A DNA stretch of 64,000 nucleotides. It comes from Azadirachta indica. Taxonomy: Eukaryota > Streptophyta > Magnoliopsida > Sapindales > Meliaceae. The number at the start of each line of letters is the position of its first letter. Positions within the stretch are counted from its first letter, which is position 1. The stretch spans positions 848,179-912,178 of the forward strand of contig CM040441.1 of NCBI GenBank assembly GCA_022749755.1, read 5' to 3'. Of this stretch, positions 1 to 12,616 are shown piece after piece. Made by a program: the position numbers and the translations under genes. Under the pieces are notes generated by a model, which did not search any database, was not told the origin of the DNA, and saw nothing but the letters and a program-made list of their open reading frames with translations.

Positions 1-519
1 CACAGGAAAGTGAAGGAAATGAAATCAGTTGGTGAAAGGGTAGTTTTTACTACTGCTCACCACAAAAACTGCACTAGACCTTAGATTGGATTAGGAGAAC
101 AAGTATTTGAACAACAGATGAAAGAACATGGGAAAATGGTTTCACTTTTGGGAAGGAATCTAAGCCAGGGTAGCCAACGACAAGGTTAAAAAGAGGGGAA
201 GAAGAACGAGGGTAAACACAGAATAAAGCCAAGCACCAAAAGCGGCGTGTTTTCCTAACGACCCAAACCCTCACCGATTACCAGAAAGCGTAGGCTATCA
301 AGCTTATATACACTACATGAGGACAAAAAAGAGATGAAAATTTCTTGATCAAGTGGGTTTCGAGTTAGGATTGCTGAAAAGGGTTCTACTAACCTCTGTG
401 TTATAATTCCAACTAAAGATTGGAAAGTTAACAAATGAAGGTCAGTGCTTGGAAGGGTATTGAGCTATACTCCTCGCAATATATTGATAGAATATTCGAC
501 ACTGTTGACAAATATGCAC

Positions 520-770
520 GTGAAAAGAAACCATAGGACATGAGGAAGCGCCCACATTACCAAAAAACCTGAAACATGAGGAATGCTTATAAATTCGGGC
601 ATGTATGAAAATGCCCACGTGACCAAAAACCCAGGGACGCGAGGAAGCGTCCATGTGGCCAGAAACTCTAGGATGTGAGAAAATTCTCATGTGACCAGAA
701 ATCTTAGAACATGAGGAAACAACTATGTGACCAAAACCCTAGGACATGAGGAAAATGCAACCATAAACCT
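520..770. repeat. 36-bp degenerate tandem repeat, copy A
   Basis: About six units with a core like ACATGAGGAA followed by a variable CCCATGTGACC and AGAAACCCTAGG. The same array occurs at 31736-31870, about 62850-63110 (inverted) and, more diverged, at about 25020-25300 in the gypsy LTR. Confidence 0.75.
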
Positions 771-1285
771 TGGTGCGTATAACAGATGTGGTCATATGTC
801 ATGGCGTGTAAAACAGGGTTAGAATGGCTCCGTTAACCTTACGTTACGACGAGAGATGTGTATCAATTTGTTATAAGCTATGCGTTGCTTAATATTATAA
901 CCTCATTAATGAGGAACTCAGGACGCCTAAGCAATTAGGTACTCTAAGGACTAAGTCAACGCTACTCATGTTACCTTTAAAGTCATGATTTGCACCACAA
1001 AATATCTTTTGGGGGACCACAAAGTAAGAAGCAGACAACTTTTAAATATGGTAAAGGATAGAGTGTGCACTAAGTTGGGTAGAGGCAACACAGCATGGTA
1101 AAGGCTTGCTTTAAGTTAGTAGGGTACCATTTTCTAGCTTAAAAGGGCTGACAAGGTCCACCTCTAATCATGATACTATGGTGAGAAAATGACTTGTAAG
1201 TCTCTAAGATTTGGCTTAATAGACTTATGAAAATCAATCCCAATCTCATAATTTTAAGCTTATTAATCCTTTTTTTAACATAATT

Positions 1286-1570
1286 TCTATGCGAGAGCAA
1301 TAAGTCAACAAATTAATTTTTAAAGAAAGAGAAATTCTCCACAAATTTGATAAATGAATCCATTAATTCAATTGTTTAATTGTGTTGAGTGGGAGACCAT
1401 GACTTAATAGATCTTTCTATTTTTGATTTCATGTGAGAGCAATAAGTCAACAAATTAATTTTTATTAGGAAAGAAATTCTTCACAAATTTGATAAATGAG
1501 ACCATGGTTTACTAGATCCCTCTTTTTATTTTAATTCTTTCCATGTGACAGCAATAAGTTAATGTTTTCG
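1286..1570. repeat. Roughly 110-bp tandem repeat, 2.5 units, copy A
   Basis: Each unit begins near a GAGAGCAATAAGTCAACAAA core, continues with a TTCTTCACAAATTTGATAAATGA-like stretch and ends at a TAGATC-CTCTTT run. It is also present at about 32390-32690 and, inverted, 62045-62335. Confidence 0.7.
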
Positions 1571-3118
1571 AAAAAAGTCTACCTTATTCATGTGTCAAAT
1601 TATGATTGATTGATCGCTGGGCATAGTATTGCTCTCTGTTGGCTTTAATACCATTGGGCCTTTGAAACCAATTTGAGCTTTCACACTCTATTTTTGAATT
1701 GCAAAAAGTAAGGTGCACTACATCTTTTGGATCACACTTAGTGGCCTGAGGGTTGTAATGTTGTATCCTTAGGAGATTGGGTTTGGGTTTGGGTTTGGAT
1801 TTGAACAGAGGTATTTTCTACCATCTTTTGTTACGGCTTCTGTACCTAAAAAATAATTAAAAAAGGCACAAAACTCAAATTATAAGTCCATAATGTGTGT
1901 GGGAGCAAGATAATGCCAGATAAATGCAAAGGAACACAATGGTTTTAAGGGTGAACGTGATTATGAAGGAATCAGATCAATATTGAAGAAATTTGCTTAT
2001 GGTGGTATTCAATATAACCTATTGTGATTAATAAACTAAGGTTATGAACAAGGTTATTTTGGAGTCTAAAGCAATTAGTTTTATGGTTGGAGAATGCAAG
2101 AAAGACAATAGGACAACAGCGTAATGTTTAGGATTAACAAGAACGACAAGTAATTACCAAAATGGTAATCCAAGAATCATGAGTGTTTCCACGAAGGGAA
2201 GGGCGCTCCTCAAAGTTGTGATTCTAAACTTGATGATAGGTCTAACCTCGGTGAAGCCTATTAAAATCCCCTCTGATATGAAGTAACGGATTTATATAGT
2301 ATATAATGTAGAGTTGTAATAGAATAAGACTAGCTCATAATCCTTTATATCCTGAATTCTTATATTAATCGGAATAAATTTGTTTGGATATATTGACCTT
2401 ATATTATATGAGGATATAGAAGTTTAAAATTTATAAGGTATATATATGTATTTTTGAAGAGATTTTTGATTAGGATAAATATGTTCCTAATTTTAAAAGA
2501 ATAGAATTATTGGATAATATAAAATTTTGTTATGGGTGAAAAGTATAAAAAGAAAAGTTAAAGGGTTTTTTTGAAATTGAGAGGCCATATGACTTTTACT
2601 TTTATTTGATTTAATAATTGGTGTAGTACATGTATATGATGAATGGGTTATCAGGTGTAAGGAAATAAGAAAGAAGAAAATTTAGGTTTATGCTTATCAA
2701 TTCATTACATGGCCATGTGGCAAAAATATATATTAACAAAAGGGTTTTGTTATGGTAGTAGGTCAACTTATATGTATATATGTAACCTTTGCTTTTACAA
2801 ATTGGAAGCAAGGAGCAAAAACTAAAACAGAAAGAGGAGGAAGAAATAAAAAAAAGAGGAAAGGAAGGAAAAAGAGATGACTTGGAGGTCATTAAGAGGT
2901 GGATGATAAACTAGTAGAGACATAAAATTATCACCTGTTTATTAGGTAGATATTTATATACAATTGGCAGATTTTAATTTTAAAATTGACAAGTAGGATA
3001 TTTTATTACATTTAAAGTTTTTCATAAATGTTTATAAAATTCCTGAATTATCACGTGTTGATCTAATTAATTGTTTTTTAAATCAGAATTAAATAGAAAT
3101 TTTTTCATATGAATGCTA

Positions 3119-3218
3119 NNNNNNNNNNNNNNNNNNNNNNNNNNNNNNNNNNNNNNNNNNNNNNNNNNNNNNNNNNNNNNNNNNNNNNNNNNNNNNNNNN
3201 NNNNNNNNNNNNNNNNNN
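3119..3218. other. Assembly gap (100 N)
   Basis: Exactly 100 N, the conventional placeholder for a gap of unknown size. It lies where copy A stops matching copies B and C, so the true junction is not in this window. Confidence 0.99.
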
Positions 3219-4569
3219 TTATTTGCATGCTCAAATTGATATTCTCAGCTTCGTCTAGTCAGCATCAGGTACTCCTGTCTTCTTAAATCTTTCTTTCTTG
3301 TTCTGCTTGTTTGCTGATAAATTTGGTTAGAATATGCATACTATTTGGATTTTATTCTTGGAATTGAATTATAATATATTTTCTTCATTTCTACACTAAA
3401 TAACTCTCATATTTAAAACTAGACCAATGGGTTGGTAAAATCTCCATGGCAAAGTATAGTAGAATTGCAGATCTAATGAGTTTCATAAAAATTGTAGGTT
3501 TTGGAATTACTTTAATATAACTAATTATTTTATGTTTTTATTGAAGCTAAATTTGAAGGGTATTTTAATCTTTTTATTAAAAGTAGATGGTTAACTAACA
3601 ATTTATAGAAGGTATGTTTAAATTTTTTTTTTTAATTTTCTATTTATATGTGAGTTTTTTAAATCTTAAGAGAGGTATGGATTAATTCTCCCAAACCTAA
3701 GGTGCAGCGAGTTGTGTTGTTTGTTCTAATACAAATTTTGTATTTGGTTTTAGTGAGCTTTTCTCTTCTGCTATGGTGGTTTTATTGAGCTTTTACTCTA
3801 ACATACGATGGGAAAGAAATAGTCTGCCAGATGTAGGAAAAAATTTACTCAAACCTACCATGAGAAAGAAGTAATCTGCTGTATGCAGGAAAAGCCTGCA
3901 CGCCTGCCTGCAGCATGCAGAGTTACAAGGCTGCCATCCTGTAGCATTCAGAGCTGCAGGGAGTTGTTTGATTTTGATGCTATGTTAATGAGCACAAGTC
4001 AATGAATAAACTTTCTTTTATATAATCTTCTTTTATTTTTTTTTAAAAATATAGTCTTTCTTTTGTTTGAAATACTTTTTACAAGTAAAATCTATTATAA
4101 ATTGAAAGCTACTTAATGAAATATTTTTTGTGGCACCTTTTATAGATACGAGATACTCCCATATCAAGATGAAACTTGGATGTTGAGCTCACTTTTCACA
4201 ATTAAGGCGAAGCGTCTTCAACACCTAAGCTAATAAAGTTAACACTTTTATAGACACAGACAGAGGGTAGGTAGAAAGAATTTAAGACACACACTAATCT
4301 ATACATGATCAAATTGATAAATATCACCCTGATTGAAGACCATGCCAAATAAAATTCACGTATGAAGGCTAGTAGGGCGCTGAAGTTTTTACCCCAAGTT
4401 TCTTGAGTGCTTCTGCAGAAACCCACTAAGAAAAAGCATATAATTTCAATGTATGGGTAATTAGCGGATTCCCTGAAATATTATATTAATGTTTTATTTC
4501 AAAATAATAAAGAAAATGCAGAACATTAATACAACTCCTAACTACCAACTCCCAACAACCAAAAACTCA
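3219..4569. other. AT-rich non-coding stretch
   Basis: I see no coding signal. Short ORFs here have no recognisable domain and the sequence does not match the elements in the rest of the window. Confidence 0.5.
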
Positions 4570-5290
4570 CCATTAATATCTTTAATAGTAACAACAGAAT
4601 TATAGTAATGATATGTGGCGTGGGCTGTGTTATTCCTATCCATTGTGTTTATTAGTTATTTGACATATTCCTTTGATTGTGTTACAGTTGAGATCCACAA
4701 TCAGAAGGTGCATTTCATGCTCGGAAATGGAGACATTAGAAGAGAGGTCTGTATATCTTCTCGTGCTGCCGTTCTTTTTAAGGTTCAGGTGTTTGGAATT
4801 GAGTATTCGTAGACCAAAGCTGTTATTGAAAACATATTTTGATGAGGCTGTTTTGGTGCAAGGTTGGTGGAGATAGAAGTGTAGAAGAATTGCTCAAAAA
4901 TTATAGGAGTATGTAATGTTGTACATGCTTTCAAGTCTGCAATGGATGAAGGAGTTATAACTGGTAAGCTTTTTATTTTGGAATTCTGTTTGGGTTGATG
5001 AATTGCAATTTTCATATTCTTATGCACTATTTGGAGACGGTGCGGTTGGCTCAAAGGAGTTGGACAAATTGCGAGTTACAAATTCTAATGAGAAGCTTGG
5101 TAGTCAGCTTTATGAGCATGTGTGTGTTTTTTTTTTTAAGTTTTGTCTTTAGATTTAGTATCAAAACCATTGTTTGATTTTTTTAAACTTCAATGAATCT
5201 TTGTTGAATCGTGTAGCAAAGGACATCTTTAACAAAGCAATGGGTAAGAATGCTTTTCATATTTGTTTGTATCAGGAGAATATGTAGGTA
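4570..5290 (+). pseudogene. Unrecognised exon-like segment
   Basis: Several stretches on the plus strand look protein-like and less AT-rich than their surroundings. One around 4665-4870 has a TTACAG acceptor-like start and overlapping open frames. A second, about 4999-5120, reads DELQFSYSYALFGDGAVG and goes on to NEKLGSQLYEHV. A third, about 5216-5285, follows a GTGTAG acceptor and reads AKDIFNKAMGKNAFHICLYQ. They would need splicing or frameshifts to join, and no start codon or full-length frame is visible. I do not recognise the family. It may be a broken multi-exon gene captured in this repeat-rich region; chance is still possible. Confidence 0.3.
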
Positions 5291-6009
5291 TGATCAAGTA
5301 TGAAAATATGAATCTGCGTATATTAGTATCCAATGAATTGGGAGATGTGGTTGGGTTTAACTCTTAAGTATCTTAATCCTAATTCTTTCATTTTTACCTA
5401 AGTTTGCAGTTTTGTGATATCTCCTACTTAGTCTTCCTCGTATCTAACTAATTAATATTTAGGTAAATTAAAACTGATTATTTAATTTGTGTTGTGACTT
5501 TGCTACTGAAATTTAGACCATCTCCCAATGCCTTTAAAGTCCTAGGCTTTTGATGGAACACAGACGGAATGAAAGGTGTATAATAATCATTTGAGTTTGA
5601 TTAAAGGCATCAAGCATAATGTTCCTTAGTTTAGCTTACCTATTATTTTTAGTATCATGTAATTTTCTTAGCGTATAATTAGCTTAATTACCTTGCATTT
5701 TATATTGGAGTGGAGAGTAACGTTCCTTGGCGTATAATTTTCCTTCGCTTAGCTTGCATAGTGTTTTTATGGTTAACGTGTGTAAGGCTGTGGAGAATAA
5801 TGTCCCTTTGGGTGGGCAGACTAAGATGTTTGGTTTTGAAATCTATCAGAGATATCTGCCAATGGACATAAGTATTTGGTAAAGCCTATTGTAACTTTAT
5901 CCTTTTAGCTGAGTGTACTTGAGTTAGAATATTGAAAGAGAAATTATTAAAAATCGTATGTGCGGAAGCTTGCAATTAGATAAATTTTGGATAGTAAATA
6001 ATAAGAAAA
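5291..6009. other. AT-rich non-coding stretch
   Basis: Nothing recognisable; scattered stops in all frames. Confidence 0.5.
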
Positions 6010-6630
6010 AAAGATAGAAACTAAATTTAAAACTCTTACATTAAAAATTGTACTTCATTATTTGCAATGTATGTTAAAGAAAGAATACACTTAATAGATT
6101 TTGAATTTATGATCACAGATTTAAATACTTATGAACAATTTAATCTAAATAGATTTTAATTACTTTATATTCGAAATCAAGCGAATGAGTATGTAGAGAA
6201 TAGTTGGAAAAGCAGTTCGCTTTTGCTTGATAATAAATATTTAAATTTTTTAATATTCATTATATAATTGCAAATATTTTTGTTTATTTATCATTTTGAT
6301 AGTTGTAATTAAGTTTATTCAGATGTTTAAGAGTATGACATATTTCTCAATTTTCTTTTTCACACAATACATACATAAATATATATGTGTGTGTGTGTGT
6401 GTTGCTTTAAACTTGATACAACTTTTATTTTTAATTTTTATTACTACATTTTGTAAGATACAAATCGAATTATTATGTTATCTATTTATTTCGATCGAAA
6501 TAGTGATAAGAAGACAATTTATAAGATGCATAATATGAACAATATTTTTATTTAGTGTTTTAGAAATTTAAAATAATTATTTATTTAAAGTAAGAAATTA
6601 AAATTATAATTTAGTTGAATTTAATTTTAA
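6010..6630. repeat. Diverged direct repeat (partner at 36370-36925)
   Basis: Aligns in the same orientation, with many substitutions and short indels, to 36370-36925. Both copies share, for example, GATTTTGAATTTATGATCAC and a later GAATGAGTATGTG. Each copy lies downstream of a PMD-element copy plus a 100-N gap, so the A-gap-repeat and B-gap-repeat blocks look like one duplicated unit. Confidence 0.7.
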
Positions 6631-8370
6631 TTTTGTTTATAATTATAAATTATAATCACTTCTATGCACACCTAATGACGAATTATTTATGCCAAGCTCA
6701 CATCCCATGAGGCTCACCAAATTCATTATTATGTAAATGGTAAGTCGGATGTAGATAATTTATCATTAAGTGTGTATGAAAGTGACTATATTTTATAATT
6801 ACAAATATGATATAAAATTAAATTTAAGTAAATTACAATTTTACTTTGTTAATTTAAATAAATAAATATTTTAAAATTTTAAAATACTTAATAGATAATA
6901 TTATTTCCATGTGTATATTATAAGTTACTACTTTCTTCAAAAGTGGTAGATATTGTGGCAGTTTGATTTGTAATCTCTTTAATATCATATAAAATGCAGT
7001 ATTAAAACTTAAAAAAGAGAAGCTGTATCAAGTCCATATATGCATACAAACATACATATATATATATGTGTGTATGTATTATATATACTTCTTAATTGTT
7101 TGAAGAAAATTTTTGAAATGTTTAGTGTACTCTTAAGCTTTTGGACAAACTTGATGATGTTTCCCCAGAATGACAAGCAAATAAAGTATATTTATAATTT
7201 AAAAATGAATCATCAGAAAATGTTAAAATACTTAAAATTAGGGGTGGAGTGAGAAAGGGATAACTAGAGGGCCAAAACGTTTAAAAGATAAAGTTAGTTA
7301 GTTAACAGTTTTAAAATAATTAATAAATTAATAGCAAATTAATAACTTTGTAAAGTTTTAAAAAGCAAACTATATATAAACTTAAAAAGTAGGTCAAAAA
7401 TATAAATGTTATAGTAAAATTTTTTGAAGAATTTGGGGTCTAAGGGACTAAGGTCCCCTCAGGCCTTAAGGGAGCTCTGTCTTTGTTTAAAATGTTTATT
7501 ACTAAGAGAGAGTGAACTGTTTTTTCCAACTGTTCTCCACATACTCGTTTATATAATTTACAATGTTTATATGATTTACAATATTGTGTTATTATATCAT
7601 ATTATAATTTACAATCATTCTAATCACGATTTATGAACTTGTGTGAGAAACACGTTTGCAGTGGAAAAGGAAGCTTCATCTCAAAAACAGTGGTGGGGAC
7701 TTGAGCAGCTAGAGTAGTGTTCGTGACAACATTACATGCATGTGCATGTAATCGCAAGTGCATTGGTTGTAACAAGTAGTAAAGTGATAAGTAAGAGTAT
7801 CATTTCATGATGACTAAATTTTTGAATTAAAGCTGAGTAATATTGCTATAACAACTTAATTTTATTTAGACAACCTAATTTTGCAAAGCAATTACGAGAA
7901 TATAAAACATATATATAACACCCTAGACTAAGAAAAATGGAAACTTATAATGAGAGCTCTAAAGTCTTGACTTCACTCAATTTTCCCCATGTTTCACGTA
8001 TTTTGGAGATTGAAGACAAGGTAGAGAAAGCTTGGTGTAGAGAATAGAAAATTTGACAACTGATTCGACTCCATTACTAATTCATTCTTTTCTATTCTTT
8101 TTAATGCTTAAGACTATGTTTATTATTTACTTTATATTTAGCTTGAACTAACTTCCCTTTTTCTAGGACTAAGATGTAGTTTAACCATGAAGTTTTGATG
8201 CATAATTTTCTTTGTTAATTGATGGTTTATTTTCATTTATGATTGAGTATTCTTCACAATTCTTAGTGCTTCTAGGATGTGCCAAGATACCGATTCCTTA
8301 CTCAAATGAGTCAAATATACACCCTACAATGCAAAACTACAAAATAGAGTTATTGTAAATGCCAATTCTA
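6631..8370. other. AT-rich non-coding stretch
   Basis: Contains a (GT)n/TATATA microsatellite near 7060-7090 and long AT runs. No ORF with recognisable content. A slightly more complex patch at 7930-8100 has no match in the window. Confidence 0.5.
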
Positions 8371-8683
8371 AATGTGCTCGAGAATTCTAATGGTCAATCA
8401 CACAATCTACGATAAAAAACTATGTGTGTGGAATCTCCATGTAAAATTTGAGACAAAACAGAATTAAAATCGCCACTCGATTGTCAGTTTGATAAAGACT
8501 GTGTAAGACCAAAATTTTCTAGAAAATTTTTTTTTCTGCTCACAATTACACTATCTTTACACATACAGACACCTATTACAGCCACAGAAACAAACTTAAA
8601 AGAAAAAAATTGTCATTAATCATGTGGTCTTACAAGTTTAGGCCATTCTCTAAATAGGAGTGAAATCTAACCTAATATTTATT
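8371..8683 (-). mobile_element. Diverged partial copia LTR
   Basis: Aligns to the inner and terminal part of the copia LTRs at 10690-10977 and 13020-13313. Shared landmarks are a TGGTCAATCACAC-like block, ATCGCCAC, GATTGT-AG-TTGAT, and the end block CTCTAAATAGGAGTGAA. It lacks the rest of the LTR and any internal region, so it is an old fragment of the same family. Confidence 0.65.
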
Positions 8684-8884
8684 AGCTCCTGAAACTAAAC
8701 ACAATACTCTATATATATATGCCCATCAATTGCTATTGTAAACCAAAATTGGTGAAATACAAATTATTCTTATTACCTTGCATTACTTTTATCATTTGGC
8801 ACTCTTTTTGCTTGCGTTGCCTACCTCTGCCTTATGGAAAACCTCTCTGTAGCTGCGAACTAACTTAGCCCATTCCATACAAAA

Positions 8885-9215
8885 TTGGTAAATTACAACA
8901 TCTTACAAAGACATATTTTCGGGAGTGCTAGTCATAAAAACATCATTAAATTATTGGGGGGTTTTTGTTCAAATCATGAGACTAGTCTTTTGAAAGTTGA
9001 TTTGTACAGCTTTGCTATAGTTTTGGTGGAATTAATTACTTGCAAGAAAGCAGTTGGAGAATTTGGTGATTGTGTGTACATTGTTTATGGGTTCAAAAAA
9101 TGACAGACTCTAACAAGGAGGAAGTTATAAAATACTAGATGCACGACTTTTCTTATAAATTTCTCCCTATGAGGTAAAACGTGTGTTCAACGTATATTTA
9201 TTATTATTCTTGTAA
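8885..9215 (+). pseudogene. CLV1/BAM-like LRR receptor kinase fragment (C-lobe, deleted)
   Basis: The open frame at 8885-9103 reads like a shoot-meristem CLAVATA1/BAM-type receptor kinase. It begins with a strand equivalent to HKNIIKLLGGFCSNHETSLL, which in that family directly precedes the hinge. It then jumps to KVDLYSFAIVLVELIT and KKAVGEFGD, the family's subdomain IX-X signature. After a stop at 9101-9103 a second frame continues with MTDSNKEEVIKY and then an LPYEVKRVFNV-like piece. The hinge, HRD catalytic loop, DFG motif and activation loop are missing, so no active kinase could be made. The missing piece is of the kind found on the minus strand at 24600-24823. CLV1/BAM kinases normally sit at the plasma membrane and bind CLE peptides; here only a relic remains. 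Confidence 0.75.
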
Positions 9216-10122
9216 TATTTTTTATTCTGTATAAAATATTTTTTATATTAAATCTCTATATTAATTTTGAAAAATTATTGATGTTATTAATTTATAAATA
9301 CTTTCATTTTTTTAATAAAAAATGACTGCAGAGCGGAAAAAAAAAAAAAAAGAACATAATCAAGAAATCAGTCTAAGTGGCCATGTTCTTCATTCTCTTA
9401 TATAAAAATTTAATTTGTAATCAACAAATTAATAGTCTAGTGGAGTTTAACTAATTTTATAGTTAAAGGTATAATTTATTATTTTTGTAATTTTATGGAT
9501 ATTTTTATGTTCTTTCATATTTATCTTTTTTCTTTCTACTTTTTAATTCTTAAAGTATGAAATATGTTGATCTTTTTAATACTAAAATTTTAATTGTCTA
9601 AATTTTATTTTATCCAAAACAAATATAAAGAATTTCTTTCCCTTTATAATTCCTTATTTCGACCAAGCAAAGGAATACTTTTCTCCCAACTTATCATTTC
9701 CTTAATCCTTCTCTTTCACCTTTTCCTTCCATCATTTTTTTTTTTTGGAATCAAGTATAGCCTAAGAAAGTTGGGGTAAGTGTTTATGAATAAGTTTTTT
9801 ATATAATTGCTTTAAAAAGGGAAAATACTTTAGACCCCCCTCAATTTGGATCTAATTACCCATTCCCTCCTAGATGTTTGAAAAGTATTCTATTAAGTCC
9901 TACTATCAATTAGAATAACAGAAATATAATTATAGAACGGTCCAATTTTCTTTTCATGTAATTAAACTTAAAATTGAGTATTACATTAACTAATAATAAT
10001 GCTTGTACATATATTAATTTAATCTTAATATTTTTTAATTTTTTCAATATCATCATTTTTTTTTATTTTTTTTTTTTTTCTTTCTCCCCCCCCCACTCTC
10101 TCTTTCACTTTATTGGTAAGCA
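9216..10122. other. AT-rich non-coding stretch with homopolymer and pyrimidine runs
   Basis: Contains poly-A near 9338, and a T-rich run ending in a nine-C tract at about 10050-10100. The ORF at 9594-9779 has no recognisable content. Confidence 0.5.
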
Positions 10123-10289
10123 ACACCCCTCTTTGCCATGAAATCATTTTTCAAGAAAGACGATGAATCCATGACTATGGGCTAAGGATGCGAATGACAT
10201 GGTGGTGAAGTGGGCGTATTTTTACGAGTGCTGGGCCCGTGCGCGGCAGTGAAGAGGGTGGGGTCGTGAAGATAGGTGCAGATAAAGAA
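10123..10289 (-). other. GC-richer host sequence interrupted by the copia element (distal part)
   Basis: Read leftwards from the target duplication, this flank continues the reading frame that ends at 13319 on the other side of the copia insertion, giving a Ser/Thr/Pro-rich stretch (LSAPIFTTPPSSLPRTGPAL). It is clearly richer in GC than its surroundings. It may be part of a captured gene exon, but I do not recognise the product. Confidence 0.4.
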
Positions 10290-10294
10290 GTAGT
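10290..10294. repeat. Target site duplication GTAGT (left)
   Basis: GTAGT immediately before the LTR start TGTTAGG, matched by GTAGT at 13314-13318 just after the other LTR. Confidence 0.9.
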
Positions 10295-10977
10295 TGTTAG
10301 GAAGAAACAAGAGAAACTAGTACAAATTTAATTCTTTCCACTTACTTGAACCAAGATGAAGTAATCAAATAGAACAAAACAACAAAAACAGTAAGAATAA
10401 TCAAGCTAAAGAAAACAAAAGAGATGCCAAATTTACGTGAAAAAACCTCCCTCTCAATGTGAGTGAAAGTAGAAAAAATTTTCACTATCACTAAACAAGA
10501 AGTATCAAAGTCTTTTTTCAAGATTACAATCTTAGAAACAAATAAGAACTCAATCACAAAGTCAGAGAAAAAAAAAACATCACCAAATACACTAATAGAT
10601 GAACACCAAAGTGAAAGAGCCAAAATAAGGCTGCAGAAAAATTCTGAAAATCAAAGCTGCTGTAAACGTGAATTCTGAACGTCCTAGATAGCTCTGATGG
10701 TCAATCACACCGTCCAGAATCAAGAATTATGTGTGTACAATCTTCACATACAAATTTAGCTAAAACAGAGTTGAAATCGCCACCTGATTGTTAGCTTGAT
10801 GAAAACTACGCAGGACTGAAATTTTTTGGAAAAGTGCCATCTTTCTGTCTTACGGCTTGCACTACTCTTGACATACACACATCTTATATAGCCACAAAAC
10901 AAAGCTAAAAGATCCCTTTAACCATGCAGGCTTCAAAATTGAGCCTTCTCTAAATAGGAGTGAAGCCCAACCCAACA
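10295..10977 (-). mobile_element. 3' LTR of copia element
   Basis: 683 bp, starting TGTTAGGAAG and ending CCCAACA on the plus strand. It pairs with the LTR at 12617-13313 at about 92% identity in the part I compared by eye. The element reads right to left: the purine-rich tract adjoining this LTR at 10978-10995 (minus strand GAGAGGGAGTTT) fits a polypurine tract. Confidence 0.9.
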
Positions 10978-12616
10978 AAACTCCCTCTCACAACTATTTG
11001 GAGAAATTCGTTATTCCGGCGATCAAACGGCAAATCTCAAGTTCGTCCCTCATTAATGACTTTGTCAATATATCAACACCATCAAGTGACATGGTTTTCA
11101 TAGGACCACAAGCATCAGAATGCACTAAATCAAGTACCTCAGGTCTTCGAGTTTGTAAATGGCTCTTGAAGGAAACTCTGCACTATTTTCCTTCTAAACA
11201 ATGCATACACTTCTTCAAGTGCACTTTCTTCACCCCAGGTGTCACATTCTTCTTACTAGCTTAGTTATCCCCTTCTCACTCATATGACATAACCGCTTAT
11301 GCTATAACTCAATTCTATCTTCTAACTCAGATGCGTACACAACATCTTTAGCAATTTTAGCTTGAATAAGGTATAAAGAGGAATACTTCTTACCACTAGC
11401 CATAACCATAGCACCTTTAGTGAGCTTCCAATTGTCTCCTGAAAATTTGTTGTCATAGCCAGCATCACAAAGCTTACCAATAGAAAGAAGATTAAGTCGA
11501 ATATCTAGAAATGCTTGACATACCTGAGAACTAACATGGAACCATTAGCAAACATCTCCAACACCTGCACATCGTATCATTCCTTCATTAACTATCCTGA
11601 CATCTCCAAAATCACTAGCTGTATAGAAGGAGAAAAAATCCCTTCTAACTGTAATATAAATAGAGGCACTACTATCTATCACCCAACTAGTCTCATTATG
11701 AGCAAGGTTGATTGCATCATATTCTTGAATAGTCAAAATATCTTTAGGAGTAACATTAACTCTATTATCATCACTATTATAGTCGGTCTTCTTTTCTTTC
11801 TGTTTGCTCTCCTTATTCTCTCTTTTTCATTTGTAGCAATATTTCTTGACATGTCCTTTCTTACCATAATGGTGACACTCAAGATTTTTATACCCCTTTC
11901 TTGACTTGCTTCTGCTATGCTCTTTGTTCTTGGAATCTCGGCTCTTGCTTCTCCCCCTAGAATTTGAAACTAAAGCTTCTAACTATAAAGAGCAATCCTG
12001 CGTTTTCATTCTCATCTCTTTATTCAAGATACTATTTTTAGCAAACTCCATGGAGATAATACCATCTGGTGCAGAATTAGATAATGACACCCTAAAGGTC
12101 TCCCATAAGTCTAATAAGGTATCAAAAAGCCATAAACCATGAATTTCATCCTCAAAAGTGATTCCCACAACAGCAAGCTGATTAATAATTTCCTGGAATA
12201 TATTCAAGTGATCAGTCACCAAAGTTCCATCTCTATATCTTAAGGCCATCATCTGCTTTATCAAAAACAACTTGTTAATTCCTGTTTTCCTAGCATACAA
12301 CGGTTCCAATTTGTTCCAAAGCATCTGAGCATTTTTCTCCCTACTTATATGGTTTAACACATTATCATCACCCCATTGCCTAATGTATCCACAAACCTGT
12401 CGATGCATTAAAGCTCATTCTTCATTTGTTTTATGATTAGGTTTTTTAATGGCAAACACTAGTAGATAATAATTTTTGACATAAAGTAAATCTTTCATCT
12501 TACCCTTCCAAAGTGCATAATTGGAAGCAATCAAATTCACCATTCTACTTGTATTAACCTCCGTTGTTCAAAACAAAATAATAATTCACTAACTAAACCC
12601 TGTTCTGATACCACTT
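10978..12616 (-). mobile_element. Ty1-copia internal region, internally deleted (gag, protease, truncated pol)
   Basis: Minus-strand coding relics run in order. A gag (UBN2-type) stretch at about 11983-12560 includes [13 protein letters not shown] zinc knuckle near 11845-11890 reads CHHYGKKGHVKKYC, with the second Cys of the CCHC motif replaced by Tyr. A protease-start region at about 11545-11736 has WVIDSSAS, where the usual DSG is DSS. A GAG-pre-integrase stretch at about 11100-11510 contains LDIRLNLLSIGKL. Integrase then begins (HSDACGPMKTMSL) but is fused directly to the last residues of pol (VDILTKSL). The integrase core, reverse transcriptase and RNase H are therefore deleted. The element is non-autonomous and decayed. 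Confidence 0.9.
12600..12614 (-). other. Primer-binding site of the copia element
   Basis: On the minus strand, TGGTATCAGAACAGG follows the 5' LTR after two or three bases. This is close to the initiator-Met tRNA site TGGTATCAGAGC that many plant copia elements use. Confidence 0.9.

Larger units (their letters stand above)
1..3118 (-). mobile_element. Copy A of a three-copy PMD-associated repeat element (partial)
   Basis: The whole stretch is repeated in reverse complement at about 60491-63615, and from about 630 onward also in the same orientation at 31736-33630. It runs off the window at base 1 and into an assembly gap at 3119. It contains a 36-bp degenerate tandem repeat (about 520-770), a roughly 110-bp tandem repeat (about 1286-1570), and a minus-strand TATA-like box near 303-310 with a conserved splice-donor-like GGTGAGC near 54-61, matching the better seen arrangement in copy C. 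No long ORF with an ATG is present. The strand is given as minus because the promoter-like end reads leftwards; the PMD end would read rightwards. Confidence 0.75.

Noticed and set aside
74..274. 66-codon frame conserved with 63342-63542
   Set aside because: It begins at GTG, not ATG, sits between a TATA box and a splice donor, and the conservation follows from the duplication. It is better read as a leader.
520..770. Possible CRISPR-like array of 36-bp units
   Set aside because: Units are contiguous and degenerate without unique spacers, and this is plant DNA.
1778..1800. TTTGGG repeats resembling telomere sequence
   Set aside because: Only three units and the wrong motif for the plant TTTAGGG repeat; also present in the other element copies.
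10342..10678. ORFs in both strands of the copia LTR
   Set aside because: Repeated in each LTR copy; low-complexity frames without family similarity.
11515..11904. 129-aa plus-strand ORF
   Set aside because: Antisense shadow of the copia protease and zinc-knuckle region.
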